DNA of 44,368 bases from Nanobdellota archaeon (GCA_023133595.1 JAGLWF010000003.1:1-44368); one strand, 5' to 3'; counted from the stretch's first letter, positions 24,169-31,852 are shown. Numbers and translations: made by a program. The notes: generated by a model from the sequence alone, not told the origin.

Positions 24169-24435
24169 AATATTTTTGGCTGTTCCAACAACACGTCTTC
24201 CGCCCATGGATGAGCGTGTTGGCTGAATTTCGAACATTACTTCGTCAAACAAATCAAAGCTTGCTTTCTCGATTGGAATTTCAAAGTAGTACTCTTGAGT
24301 TCCACCGCCTCGAGCGCTTTCAGTTGGTCTGACCCTTCCTGTTGCGAATCGTATAACTTTTGCTTTCCCACCCATACCAACGTGTCTTGTTTTAATGTTA
24401 AGAACGTCTACTCTTCCTCGTATTCGTTTTGCCAT
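24157..24435 (-). CDS. small basic OB/CSD-like protein B
   Basis: 92-aa very basic, Gly/Arg-rich protein. The N-terminal strand-like part (RIRGRVDVLNIKTRHVGMGG) is followed by a Gly/Arg-rich loop and then YYFEIPIEKASFDLFDEVMF. That last pattern, aromatic-F-E-x-P...F-x-x-x-D-x-V-x-F, is shared with its two neighbours. It has a near-perfect Shine-Dalgarno site (AAGGAGGTGA) and a strong TATA box at 24498-24505, so high expression is likely, as for cold-shock-like RNA chaperones. Role inferred, not demonstrated. Confidence 0.72.
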   Translation of the reverse strand: MAKRIRGRVDVLNIKTRHVGMGGKAKVIRFATGRVRPTESARGGGTQEYYFEIPIEKASFDLFDEVMFEIQPTRSSMGGRRVVGTAKNIKRI

Positions 24436-24497
24436 TGTTTTAATTCACCTCCTTACTAAACATAATGTTGTATTTTCTAGTAATAAACAAAGCATCA

Positions 24498-24505
24498 TAT
24501 ATAAA
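24498..24505 (-). promoter_or_regulatory. strong promoter of OB/CSD-like gene B
   Basis: Minus-strand CGAAACC (BRE-like) followed by TTTATATA centred at 24501.5. Predicted start near 24475 gives a leader of about 40 nt containing AAGGAGGTGA. Confidence 0.65.
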
Positions 24506-24553
24506 GGTTTCGATTTGGTTTTTTCTAGAAAATTGTCTCTTTCTGAGGACATT

Positions 24554-24787
24554 TCAATATTTTTTGACCTCTCTCAATCGACCTTTATTTTTTGGCGGAG
24601 CTCTTGCTCTTCTTAAGATCCTGGCTTTGCCAGCACGCATATCGAACTCAACATAATCATTGAGACTAAACTTATTTTTTGGTGCTTCAAACTGTATCTC
24701 CTTTCCAAAAAATGGCTCGACCCTGCCCACATCTTTGTTCTTATGAGTGCTAGGATTTATGAATGTTATACGTCCTTTTCTTACCAT
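24554..24787 (-). CDS. small basic OB/CSD-like protein A
   Basis: 77-aa basic protein. MVRKGRITFINPSTHKNKDV is followed by GRVEPFFGKEIQFEAP and FSLNDYVEF, then a basic C-terminal tail. The layout looks like a cold-shock or S1-type barrel (strand, loop, strand, then FEAP and D-x-V-x-F). ATG 24787 was chosen because AGAGGTGA (24793-24800) ends 5 nt upstream; the GTG at 24796 is part of that site. It follows PCNA by about 67 nt and may be co-transcribed with it or use a TATTATAG box near 24822. Confidence 0.7.
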   Translation of the reverse strand: MVRKGRITFINPSTHKNKDVGRVEPFFGKEIQFEAPKNKFSLNDYVEFDMRAGKARILRRARAPPKNKGRLREVKKY

Positions 24788-24854
24788 ACGACTCACCTCT
24801 ATCTGGTTCTAGTAAAAACTACTATAATAATCTTGCGCAAAAAGAAAAGAAAAA

Positions 24855-25598
24855 TCAATCGTTGTCTACTCTGGGCGCCAAGATGAACGCAAGCAATAAT
24901 TTGTCGATCACCTTGTATTCTATACGCAACGGATAATCCTTATTAAACATTATGCTTACATTGTTGGACAATTTTCCACCCTTGACAATTTTCTTCAAGT
25001 ATTCGATTGAGTATCTTGATTTTATTTTTGCATCTCCTTCTACTTTGATACTTGTATCTTCACTCTGCTTGATCTCGATTTGCGCATGAGACATATCTCC
25101 TTCCGCAGATACTATGAAAGTTTCTGGATCTGCTGCAAGGCTCACTGATTCTGCGACAATATCAACATCCTCGATTGCTTCATCAAGGACTGCCTTTGTT
25201 GTTGTTATATTGATTGGAAAATTCAGATTTGGAATCTTCTGTTCTTTTTCCTCCAGCTCAAGGATTGGCAGTGAAAATGTCCTGGTTGCCCTTCCTTTCA
25301 AAGTGATCTTAAGTTTTGTTTTTTCTAATTCTAGTGTCAGAACATCAGTAGGTGATGCTCGTCTAAGAATCTTTTTCAAGTTATCAAGATTTATCGACAG
25401 TTCTGTTGTCTCCTTGATATTGTATTCAATAAAAGAAGATGATAGTAATTTGAATATCACCATTGCCACATTTGCTGGATCCATTGCAACTAATTCGACA
25501 GCATCCGGAGTTATCTTGAACCTAGCTTCGTTGACAAGCTCAGAAATTACAGATACACTATCTTTAAGATATCTTGGTTCAGCTAAAGTCAGTTTCAT
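24855..25598 (-). CDS. pcn: DNA polymerase sliding clamp PCNA
   Basis: Ring-shaped clamp that tethers PolD, ligase, FEN1 and other enzymes to DNA. The 247-aa sequence follows archaeal PCNA throughout: LAEPRYLKDSVSVISELVNE at the N-terminus, VELVAMDPANVAMVIF, the interdomain connector near 115-130 and the C-terminal LLLAFILAPRVDND. A single PCNA gene suggests a homotrimer. ATG 25598 has AGGAGG six nt upstream and a TATA box at 25636-25643. The PolD large subunit in this window ends in a PIP-like motif that could dock here. Confidence 0.96.
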   Translation of the reverse strand: MKLTLAEPRYLKDSVSVISELVNEARFKITPDAVELVAMDPANVAMVIFKLLSSSFIEYNIKETTELSINLDNLKKILRRASPTDVLTLELEKTKLKITLKGRATRTFSLPILELEEKEQKIPNLNFPINITTTKAVLDEAIEDVDIVAESVSLAADPETFIVSAEGDMSHAQIEIKQSEDTSIKVEGDAKIKSRYSIEYLKKIVKGGKLSNNVSIMFNKDYPLRIEYKVIDKLLLAFILAPRVDND

Positions 25599-25635
25599 TT
25601 CCCCCTCCTTAACAAGCTAGAAGATTGCTGTGTAA

Positions 25636-25643
25636 TATATAAA
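25636..25643 (-). promoter_or_regulatory. TATA box of the PCNA gene
   Basis: Minus-strand TTTATATA centred at 25639.5; predicted start near 25613 leaves a 15-nt leader that carries AGGAGG (25604-25609). Confidence 0.6.
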
Positions 25644-25650
25644 TATTGTG

Positions 25651-25872
25651 TTATTTAGAAGCAAGCTTTATATCAGCTGTTTTCACTGTTTTTCGACCTG
25701 AATGTTTTGCAAAATCCACTGCTTTTCTTGCGATCTCAATACCCCATTCTTCGACCACTTCTTTCAAGGCTTGTTTGGCTTCTTCTGAGACACGGGCCGC
25801 ACCAGCTTTTCTCATTATTGCTTCCATTGCTGCGAGCGGCAGAAGTTTCACAGTGTTTTTGTTTCCAGCCAT
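25651..25872 (-). CDS. archaeal histone
   Basis: 73-aa histone-fold protein that wraps and compacts DNA as dimers or longer stacks. It shows [20 protein letters not shown] (10-29), a long central helix ([19 protein letters not shown]) and [15 protein letters not shown] near the C-terminus, all typical of HMf-type histones. There is a short N-terminal extension (MAGNKNTVK) but no tail. A TATA-like box at 25897-25904 lies about 28 nt from the ATG, so the mRNA is likely leaderless. Divergent from Hjc. Confidence 0.95.
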   Translation of the reverse strand: MAGNKNTVKLLPLAAMEAIMRKAGAARVSEEAKQALKEVVEEWGIEIARKAVDFAKHSGRKTVKTADIKLASK

Positions 25873-25896
25873 GATTGAAGGATTGGGGAATAAAGC

Positions 25897-25904
25897 TTAA
25901 TAAA
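25897..25904 (-). promoter_or_regulatory. TATA-like box of the histone gene
   Basis: Minus-strand TTTATTAA preceded by GAAAGG (BRE-like), about 28 nt from ATG 25872. It sits next to the divergent Hjc promoter (TTTAAA at 25934-25939). Confidence 0.5.
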
Positions 25905-25933
25905 CCTTTCGATTTAATTTGAAAATAGAAAGA

Positions 25934-25939
25934 TTTAAA
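25934..25939 (+). promoter_or_regulatory. TATA-like box of the Hjc gene
   Basis: TTTAAA centred at 25936.5, 27.5 nt before ATG 25964, which points to a leaderless mRNA and supports that start over an upstream TTG. Confidence 0.5.
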
Positions 25940-25963
25940 AAACGCAAAATCAGAAAATATAGT

Positions 25964-26365
25964 ATGAAACACAAGATCAAAGGAGTTAATGCTGAGCGCA
26001 GCCTGATACATTTGTTTTTTGCTAATGAATGGTGTGCTATCCGTGTTGCAGGCTCTGGAAGCTCCAGGTATCCTTCTCCTGATATTATTGCGAGCAATAG
26101 CGAAAGAAAATTGGCAATCGAGTGCAAGACATCAAAAAGCAATACTTTGTATGTCAGCAAAGATAATATCCTGCAGTTAAAAGAATTCAGCAAACTCTTT
26201 GGTGCTGAGAGCTGGCTGGCTGTCAGATTCGACAGAACAAGCTGGAGATTCATGAAACTTGAAGATATGGAAGAGAAAGGAAAGAATTTCAGCATCAAGG
26301 CAAAGGATGCTGAGAAGAAAGGATTAAGGCTCAAGGAACTAATCGCATTTGACCGAAACCTTTAA
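25964..26365 (+). CDS. hjc: Holliday junction resolvase Hjc
   Basis: Cuts four-way DNA junctions during recombination and fork repair. The 133-aa protein has the catalytic residues of the family: Glu11 in GVNAERSL, Asp40 in RYPSPDII, and Glu53-x-Lys55 in IECK. RVAGSGSS (27-34) is the conserved Ser/Gly loop. ATG 25964 is preferred to a TTG at 25919 because the extra 15 residues are not part of the fold and the TATA box lies 27.5 nt upstream of the ATG. Followed by TFE after about 49 nt. Confidence 0.94.
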   Translation: MKHKIKGVNAERSLIHLFFANEWCAIRVAGSGSSRYPSPDIIASNSERKLAIECKTSKSNTLYVSKDNILQLKEFSKLFGAESWLAVRFDRTSWRFMKLEDMEEKGKNFSIKAKDAEKKGLRLKELIAFDRNL

Positions 26366-26414
26366 ATAGAGTTTGCTTGAAAATTACATTATCCTAACAT
26401 ATAACTCTACAAAG

Positions 26415-26930
26415 ATGAGACTGACAAACACGCTTATAGAAACCGTGATTTCTGATACTGCTGGCCCAGATGTTGTGCCGCTAGTCATGAAGCTCAAAAA
26501 CAAGAAGAATTTCTCAGAATTCAAGCTTGCAGAGACCTTGAAGCAAGAAGTAAACCTGACACGGAACATGCTTTACAGGCTATTAAAGTACAATCTTGTG
26601 AGTTTTATCCGCAGAAAAGACAAGAGAAAAGGCTGGTATATCTATTACTGGACATTCAAGCTGAAGCAGGTGAAATTTGTCATCAAGAAACTGAAAGAAG
26701 GGAGGTTGGATAGATTAAAAGACCGTTTGCAGCGGGAAAATATGGAAAACTTCTACAGCTGCGTGCATAATTGTATGCGTATTGCTTTTGACAATGCTGT
26801 CGAGTTCAAATACAAATGTCCAGAATGCGGTGAATTGCTCGCACTAGAAGATAATTCTGAAAAAATAAAACAAATTGAAAAAAATATAACAGAATTAGAA
26901 AAATTTCTAAAAGATCTTAATAAAAAATAA
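26415..26930 (+). CDS. tfe: transcription factor E (TFE alpha)
   Basis: Helps open promoter DNA and stabilises the RNA polymerase clamp. The N-terminal winged helix (about 15-85, with FKLAETLKQEVNLTRNMLYR and YYWTFKL) is followed by a helix and a zinc ribbon (about 114-145). The protein ends in a short coiled coil (EKIKQIEKNITELEKFLKDL). The zinc ribbon reads CVHNC...CPEC, so the first pair is spaced C-x3-C rather than C-x2-C. ATG 26415 gives 171 aa, the normal size; a TTG at 26373 would add 14 unrelated residues. A TTTAAA box at 26361-26366 implies a leader of about 25 nt. Confidence 0.9.
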   Translation: MRLTNTLIETVISDTAGPDVVPLVMKLKNKKNFSEFKLAETLKQEVNLTRNMLYRLLKYNLVSFIRRKDKRKGWYIYYWTFKLKQVKFVIKKLKEGRLDRLKDRLQRENMENFYSCVHNCMRIAFDNAVEFKYKCPECGELLALEDNSEKIKQIEKNITELEKFLKDLNKK

Positions 26931-27068
26931 TCTTTCTAATTTTCCTTGATATGTTTTGATTATCTGCATTATAATTCTAATTCTGGTCGCGCAACTGATA
27001 TTAATCTAAAAGTGCCATCATCATTTATGCCAAAAACTTGTAAAACCAAAATTACGGAGGAAACAAAA

Positions 27069-27320
27069 ATGACAAAACCAGAACAAAAATTTAGAGTCGG
27101 ATGTGTCAGCGCAACCATTTGGGGCAATGAAACAAAAAAGGATGGCAAGATCCGAGAGTTCAAGACAGTAAGTTTTGAGCGCAACTATAAAGATAAAGAC
27201 GGCGAGTGGCAGACAACCAGCAGCTTGAATATCAATGACCTGCCAAAAGCAATGGTAGTCCTTGGAAAAGCGTACGAATACCTGACTTTAAGGGATGCAA
27301 AAGAAGAGGGAGTTGTTTAA
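27069..27320 (+). CDS. conserved small archaeal protein, unknown function
   Basis: 83-aa soluble protein that looks beta-rich at first (FRVGCVSATIWGNETKKDG, then FKTVSFERNYKDKDGEWQTT) and ends with a helix (DLPKAMVVLGKAYEYLTL). Similar short proteins with this same order of motifs occur in many archaea. The pattern recalls small single-stranded nucleic-acid binders, but I cannot name the family. ATG 27069 has ACGGAGGAA seven nt upstream. The 138 bases before it hold no convincing gene. It precedes repeat copy 2. Confidence 0.75.
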   Translation: MTKPEQKFRVGCVSATIWGNETKKDGKIREFKTVSFERNYKDKDGEWQTTSSLNINDLPKAMVVLGKAYEYLTLRDAKEEGVV

Positions 27321-27321
27321 T

Positions 27322-27338
27322 TTTTCTTTTTTCTTTTC
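27322..27338 (+). terminator. T-rich terminator-like tract
   Basis: Nearly unbroken T/C run directly after the stop of the 83-aa gene (TTTTTCTTTTTTCTTTTC), matching archaeal T-rich termination sites. It leads directly into repeat copy 2. Confidence 0.45.
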
Positions 27339-27464
27339 TTTTTATCGTGCGTGCATAGCACGCTTCGCAAAATCAAAAATCTAACTTAGAAGACAAGTCT
27401 AGTAAACTTGACTGATTTATGCAAAGCTACGCTTGGTGCTATGCAGAGACTTTTTATCAAAAAG
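27339..27464 (+). repeat. 94-nt inverted-repeat-bounded element, copy 2
   Basis: The core 27352-27445 begins TGCATAGCAC and ends GTGCTATGCA, as in copy 1 (16651-16744), and is exactly the same length. It is flanked by TTTTTATC on both sides (27339-27346 and 27451-27458), where copy 1 has TTTCTATC on both sides. The small hairpin CTTTTT-ATC-AAAAAG (27450-27464) next to the TATA box replaces a C-G pair of copy 1 by T-A, a compensatory change. The core end lies 50 nt before the next ATG, as in copy 1. Confidence 0.8.
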
Positions 27465-27473
27465 CTTAAAAAC
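27465..27473 (+). promoter_or_regulatory. TATA-like box of the Cys-rich membrane protein gene
   Basis: CTTAAAAAC centred at 27469, 26 nt before ATG 27495; predicted leaderless. It follows directly on the hairpin of repeat copy 2. Confidence 0.5.
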
Positions 27474-27494
27474 ATAGATAGCCCTTCCTGATGT

Positions 27495-28292
27495 ATGGGT
27501 GATGGAAACAACGAGAAAGTCAAAAAGCTTGCAAGTTATATAAGAAAGCAGCGGAAAGCAGGTTATAGCATCACAACACTGCGCAATTATCTAATTTCTA
27601 ATGGTTATGATCCCAGATTAGTCAATGCTGCTATTGATTATTCCTACAAAGAAGCTGCTCCAAAAAAGATCCCTCTGAAATTGATTGTCATTATCTTGGT
27701 CTGTATTGTGGTTGTTGGGGGGCTTGGATTGACAATTAGCAAATTAGTTTCAAAGGAAAAAGCTCCAGAGATACAGATGCCTAAGACTGTAAAATTACCA
27801 GATATAAAATTTCCAGAAGTGAAAAAAGAAGAAAAGCCCGTGGAGAAAAAAGATGTGTTCTTTGGTGAAGAAGAGAAAGAGGTGAAAAAACCAAAACCTG
27901 TCACAAAGCTGGAGACCGGAGTAAAGTTAACAAAAGATGAAATTGTCAAGGAAAAACAAGAACCCTCTATCCTTGGGATTGAGAGGCAGGTTGCAGACAT
28001 TTCTGAGAGTGCTGGTGTAGATCTATGCAAATCATTGACAGAGAGAAAAGCAAATGCCTGTTATAAGAAATTGGCAATAACGCACAATGAATCCAAATAT
28101 TGCGAGAAAGTGACGAGCTCAGGTCTGCGGGATAATTGTTATATTGTGTTTGCGTTTGCAGGCGATTTCACAATATGTGACAAGATTGTGAACAAATATC
28201 ACCAACTAAACTGCAGAAGCCTTGGCAGGGCAAGAACATATCAATCAGAAGAATTATTGGCGCAGATGGTTGCAAATGCTACTAGTTCTTAG
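27495..28292 (+). CDS. single-pass membrane protein with Cys-rich C-terminal domain
   Basis: 265-aa protein. Residues 5-48 form a helical domain (KLASYIRKQRKAGYSITTLR, then LISNGYDPRLVNAAI) of a kind seen at the N-terminus of DPANN membrane proteins. One TM segment follows (about 60-80), then a Lys/Glu/Pro-rich linker (about 85-165) and a compact domain with six Cys (about 177-242; CKSLTERKANACYKK, DNCYIVFAFAGDFTICDKI). The Cys pattern suggests disulfides or a metal site. The domain probably faces outside. Its stop overlaps the convergent surface-operon stop by 3 nt. Function unknown. Confidence 0.78.
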   Translation: MGDGNNEKVKKLASYIRKQRKAGYSITTLRNYLISNGYDPRLVNAAIDYSYKEAAPKKIPLKLIVIILVCIVVVGGLGLTISKLVSKEKAPEIQMPKTVKLPDIKFPEVKKEEKPVEKKDVFFGEEEKEVKKPKPVTKLETGVKLTKDEIVKEKQEPSILGIERQVADISESAGVDLCKSLTERKANACYKKLAITHNESKYCEKVTSSGLRDNCYIVFAFAGDFTICDKIVNKYHQLNCRSLGRARTYQSEELLAQMVANATSS

Positions 28293-30580
28293 ATAAATTC
28301 TGGCTGAAGATCAATACAGTGATCAGCAGTATATTCACTGATCTTTCCTGATTCCATAAGATCTTCGATCTGTACTGGTGTTGGAAATCTCATCGATTTT
28401 AGTATTAGAATATTATCCGCATCTAAATTGCTTCGAGTCATTAGGAAATATTCGCAGGTCTCGTTGTTGTAGTCAACACCTCCAGAGTTATAAGAATCTA
28501 ATTCTATCTTCGATGTTGGGATTGTTATTGTCTGTTCTTCATCTCCAGACCCGTAAGTCCTTTGTTCTGGCCAGATCACTGCGCCTCGCGTATCCATGAG
28601 CATGATACTGATCTCATAATTTCCAGGGATCAATTGGACTGTCTGTGCTGATGCATTCTTTAATATTATGGATTTTGTAAATTCTCTTTCATGCGCTGCT
28701 CCTTTTACTCTCTTTAAGATTATGACCGCTTCCTCATAAAATTTCAGGGAAGTGTCTGTGATATACTGTGTCGTTGTTGTTGTGGTTCCTGCAATCGGAT
28801 CCCCGCTGCTCACCACATGGATAGTTTCTGCGAATTGGATCTTTTGATTCCGCAATGGTTCAATAAATGCGTTCAATTCCAAATCGTCCCCGGGTTTTAA
28901 GGAGACATTTGAGATTATCAAAGTCTCGTAATCTTCTGAAGATAATTCAAGCCAGCCATCACCTACACAGGCTGGTGCTTTGCCAGTGAAGGTTGATTTG
29001 TTGCTGTCCTGAAACTGGGAGATTCCCAAAGAAGTTGTACGATAGAATCCGCATCCGAACAATATATTCACTAATTCCAGCGGCTCGTCTGTGCTTTTAT
29101 CATAGGTATTTATTGTTATGTTTACTATCTTTTGTTCTGGATCGCCAAATAGAGACTTAACCCTAGTCGGTATGGAAATATTTGTTTCTGGTTGTGAAAT
29201 CTCTCCTGTTATTGGATTTACAAAGTCAACCGCATGGTCCGCACCTGCATCTAATTCCAGCTGCATAAAAGTATCCTCCCAGTAGAATGTTCCTTGTCCT
29301 CTGTTCCAGTCAAGCAGATTCTTATTGTCTTTAATATTTGCCTCGTGAGCGATAAAGAAACTAAATCCTTTTTCATTGAATGCTTCAGAATCATAAAGTT
29401 CTATCACAACAGGGAATGAGACATCATAAAAGAATTCATAAAGATTTCTCTGGAACGGCGGCAGGATATCAAACGGATATTCTGTACGATAGACATGTGG
29501 TTTCAAAAGGCCCGGACCTTGAGGCGGGGTTATCTCGAGATCGATCGGCCAGTCATTATACAGATAATTTACAGATATCATTGGATATTTCTCATCCCAA
29601 ATTTCAAAAAATATTGAATTGTAAACCCCTTGTACTAGAGGATCGTCATCCTCAACCTGTGAGACTCCTGCTGTCCCTTTCACCTGCAAAAAAGGGATAT
29701 AAGTTCTGAGAAGGTCTTTAAGCATAAGGTCGACTTGTGGCTTTGCCCAGAAAACTGTGACAAAGCCAGTAGTCGATGAAGTTATAGGAGGGAGCTTTCC
29801 AAAATCAACACCAGAGAAGATTCCGATCAGATTCATCACCAAGAAATTCTCTAATCTCTGGCTGTGTATCTCATCGTATGTTAATTGTAATGCCAAATAA
29901 TAAGCTCTTCTAAGATTTACATCCTGCCTTATTCGGAAGTATTTTGTTTTGACTTCCAGATCATTCTTTGTTATTTTTAGTGGATAATCCAACATAAAGA
30001 CCACATCTCTGTCAGTGACAATTGCCTGTGCAACTGGATGTTTCAGTTCTTCTATCTCGAACCCTTGTTTTCTGAGCTCAGAAAATCCTTGGATACATCT
30101 CATAAGTTCTCGTTCAATATAGTTATTAAGCTGATCTTCCATATCTTCTATTGCTGGAATATTTTCCTGCGTGGCAAAACAATCGTAACATTCAAACGGA
30201 GATTTCATGTGCCACCAATACGGCACTAAATTTTTCCCATATGGGTCTAAAGAGACTGCGTCAGAGTTTGTTGGATGAAAGATATCTATATCAAACTCTT
30301 TCCATTCAACAAGAGGATCTTCAATATCAATCCACCCTCCATGCGCACCAAGCTTTGTTAGTGCCTCCTCTGATAGCTCCAGCAGGCAATCTTCAACAAA
30401 GTTCTGGACCGGACGATGGGTAGCTGGAAGAAGCAAGCTTTCTCTTGCTGCCCCTCTGATCTCTTTTTCAGGGAGGAAAGCCAGGTAGACAACTAGCCCT
30501 GCAACTATCAAGATTACTAATCCAATAATTATATAGATTGTTATCTGACCTCTTTTTTGACCTCTTTTTTCATTCAACAT
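28289..30580 (-). CDS. large exported protein anchored by one N-terminal TM helix
   Basis: 763-aa protein. A short basic stretch (KRGQKRGQ, encoded by a 12-bp near-repeat) precedes the TM helix ITIYIIIGLVILIVAGLVV, so the rest should lie outside. The region FVEDCLLELSEEALTKLGAH (about 61-80) and what follows resemble a family of large secreted proteins common in Woesearchaeota and related DPANN but uncharacterised. The C-terminal half (about 470-720) looks like beta-sandwich repeats, including KPGDDLELNAFIEPL. Last gene of the surface operon; it overlaps the upstream membrane gene by 7 nt. Confidence 0.8.
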   Translation of the reverse strand: MLNEKRGQKRGQITIYIIIGLVILIVAGLVVYLAFLPEKEIRGAARESLLLPATHRPVQNFVEDCLLELSEEALTKLGAHGGWIDIEDPLVEWKEFDIDIFHPTNSDAVSLDPYGKNLVPYWWHMKSPFECYDCFATQENIPAIEDMEDQLNNYIERELMRCIQGFSELRKQGFEIEELKHPVAQAIVTDRDVVFMLDYPLKITKNDLEVKTKYFRIRQDVNLRRAYYLALQLTYDEIHSQRLENFLVMNLIGIFSGVDFGKLPPITSSTTGFVTVFWAKPQVDLMLKDLLRTYIPFLQVKGTAGVSQVEDDDPLVQGVYNSIFFEIWDEKYPMISVNYLYNDWPIDLEITPPQGPGLLKPHVYRTEYPFDILPPFQRNLYEFFYDVSFPVVIELYDSEAFNEKGFSFFIAHEANIKDNKNLLDWNRGQGTFYWEDTFMQLELDAGADHAVDFVNPITGEISQPETNISIPTRVKSLFGDPEQKIVNITINTYDKSTDEPLELVNILFGCGFYRTTSLGISQFQDSNKSTFTGKAPACVGDGWLELSSEDYETLIISNVSLKPGDDLELNAFIEPLRNQKIQFAETIHVVSSGDPIAGTTTTTTQYITDTSLKFYEEAVIILKRVKGAAHEREFTKSIILKNASAQTVQLIPGNYEISIMLMDTRGAVIWPEQRTYGSGDEEQTITIPTSKIELDSYNSGGVDYNNETCEYFLMTRSNLDADNILILKSMRFPTPVQIEDLMESGKISEYTADHCIDLQPEFI

Positions 30581-31356
30581 TTTTCAATTGTATTAAATAT
30601 AACCACTCTTGATATTCCGCTCAAGTATAAGAAAATAATAAACGCGACCATTGCACCAACGATTCCCAATAGCCCCAATACTGAACTTAACAGGTATAAA
30701 ATCACAAAGCATAAACCAAGACCTAGACAGCGCAGCAATAACCCTAGTTGTATTGCGGATCTTAATGATTTTTTGATTACCGTAATATAGTTTCCAAAAT
30801 AATTATTTGCAGGCCTGAAGTGGATGCGGATTAGTGGTGTGATATATGCATAAAACAACGCTATGATAATTGTTATTTTTGCTGCCATCATTGATTTGAA
30901 TGTTATCAGTATTACTAATGGAACTATTGAAAAGATTAGATAATAAAAAATATTGAAGACAAAGAATTGCTTGAAATATTTTTTGTCAAGTTTCTTATTC
31001 TGCAGAGAAAGATAAATCCGGCTCTTGAAGAATGTAAGGACAAGAACAATCAACAGAAAGCCAAGGATCAATATTGCGAGAGCTTTTATCGAACCAAACA
31101 AGATTACTGTTGTTGGGTCTATCCTCTCTAATATGGTCAGTACGGCTTCATCTCTTGACAAACCTTGCGCTGCCTGTTCTGCCAGGATATTTTTTGTCAT
31201 CTGGAGCGTAGGAAAGATCGTATGAACAAAACCAAGTATCATAACATTAAATATTCCAAGTATCCCAATTATGATAAAACCGAGATCATTCAATGCGCAG
31301 CTAGAAAGAAATCTAAGATCAAATAATTTTCTTTGTTTTCCTTTTTTGATTTTCAT
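30574..31356 (-). CDS. integral membrane protein of the surface operon, about six TM segments
   Basis: 260-aa hydrophobic protein with segments at about 25-50, 85-110, 130-150, 155-178, 200-222 and 228-250. A hydrophilic loop between the first two carries TKNILAEQAAQGLSRDE. The basic loop KNKKLDKKYFKQFFVFN resembles one in the 256-aa protein at 16794-17564. ATG 31356 was chosen: it lies 1 nt after the stop of the upstream gene, and a GTG at 31365 is the alternative. Could be the membrane base or export platform for the large surface proteins encoded on both sides (inference). Confidence 0.75.
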   Translation of the reverse strand: MKIKKGKQRKLFDLRFLSSCALNDLGFIIIGILGIFNVMILGFVHTIFPTLQMTKNILAEQAAQGLSRDEAVLTILERIDPTTVILFGSIKALAILILGFLLIVLVLTFFKSRIYLSLQNKKLDKKYFKQFFVFNIFYYLIFSIVPLVILITFKSMMAAKITIIIALFYAYITPLIRIHFRPANNYFGNYITVIKKSLRSAIQLGLLLRCLGLGLCFVILYLLSSVLGLLGIVGAMVAFIIFLYLSGISRVVIFNTIEKC

Positions 31357-31357
31357 A

Positions 31358-31852
31358 TCAACCACAATTTACGCATATGATTGGAACTATCAATGAATCT
31401 GCAGTACCGTAATTCAATATTGCTTCGGAATAATTTCCAGGAAGATCTCCTGACCAGTATCCTGAAGATGGTGCCTGGAAATCTGCTGTGCCGTTTGCAA
31501 CCAAAAGATTTGGCGGGCCTTTCAAGTAAAGATTAAATGCGATTGATGCAAAAGCAGGTTCAACATACCATGCTAATTCGTATGTTACATCCTGTGGTGT
31601 TGTCTGTGGCGGTAAAGTCTTCCGCGCCTGCAAAGTTATTGTAGTGCTCTGCACAATGTCTGTTTGCGCTCGGAATCTGCCAGAAACCGAACCTTCTTCT
31701 GTGCCTGTCCCCCCCCATTTTTGGCAGACTTCGAGTTCCCAGTCAGCAACAGCGTACCAGTTAGCAATCTGGCCAGCAAAAACCATAGGAAAGAATAGAA
31801 TGAAAGCTAGTGAAAAAATCACACTAAACCAAAAAAGTCGTTCTTTTCTCAT
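31358..31852 (-). CDS. small secreted protein of the surface operon
   Basis: 164-aa protein with a signal peptide (MRKERLFWFSVIFSLAFILF, cleavage likely after VFA near residue 26). The mature domain is about 138 residues, beta-rich, with aromatic residues and Cys in WELEVCQKWGG and PIICVNCG at the very end. No family recognised; the composition fits an Ig-like or pilin-like beta domain. ATG 31852 shares one base with the stop of the 1122-aa gene (TGATG), so translation is coupled; two TTG codons just upstream are less likely starts. Confidence 0.75.
   Translation of the reverse strand: MRKERLFWFSVIFSLAFILFFPMVFAGQIANWYAVADWELEVCQKWGGTGTEEGSVSGRFRAQTDIVQSTTITLQARKTLPPQTTPQDVTYELAWYVEPAFASIAFNLYLKGPPNLLVANGTADFQAPSSGYWSGDLPGNYSEAILNYGTADSLIVPIICVNCG

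Noticed and set aside
26969-27068. Minus-strand frame and possible gene remnant between TFE and the 83-aa gene
   Set aside because: It is short, overlaps the promoter region of the 83-aa gene and has no start signal. Its protein-like end (RLISVARPELEL) may be chance.
16638-27464. Reading the two 94-nt repeats as a CRISPR remnant
   Set aside because: They are about 10.7 kb apart, single copies, longer than CRISPR repeats, with no spacers and no cas genes.
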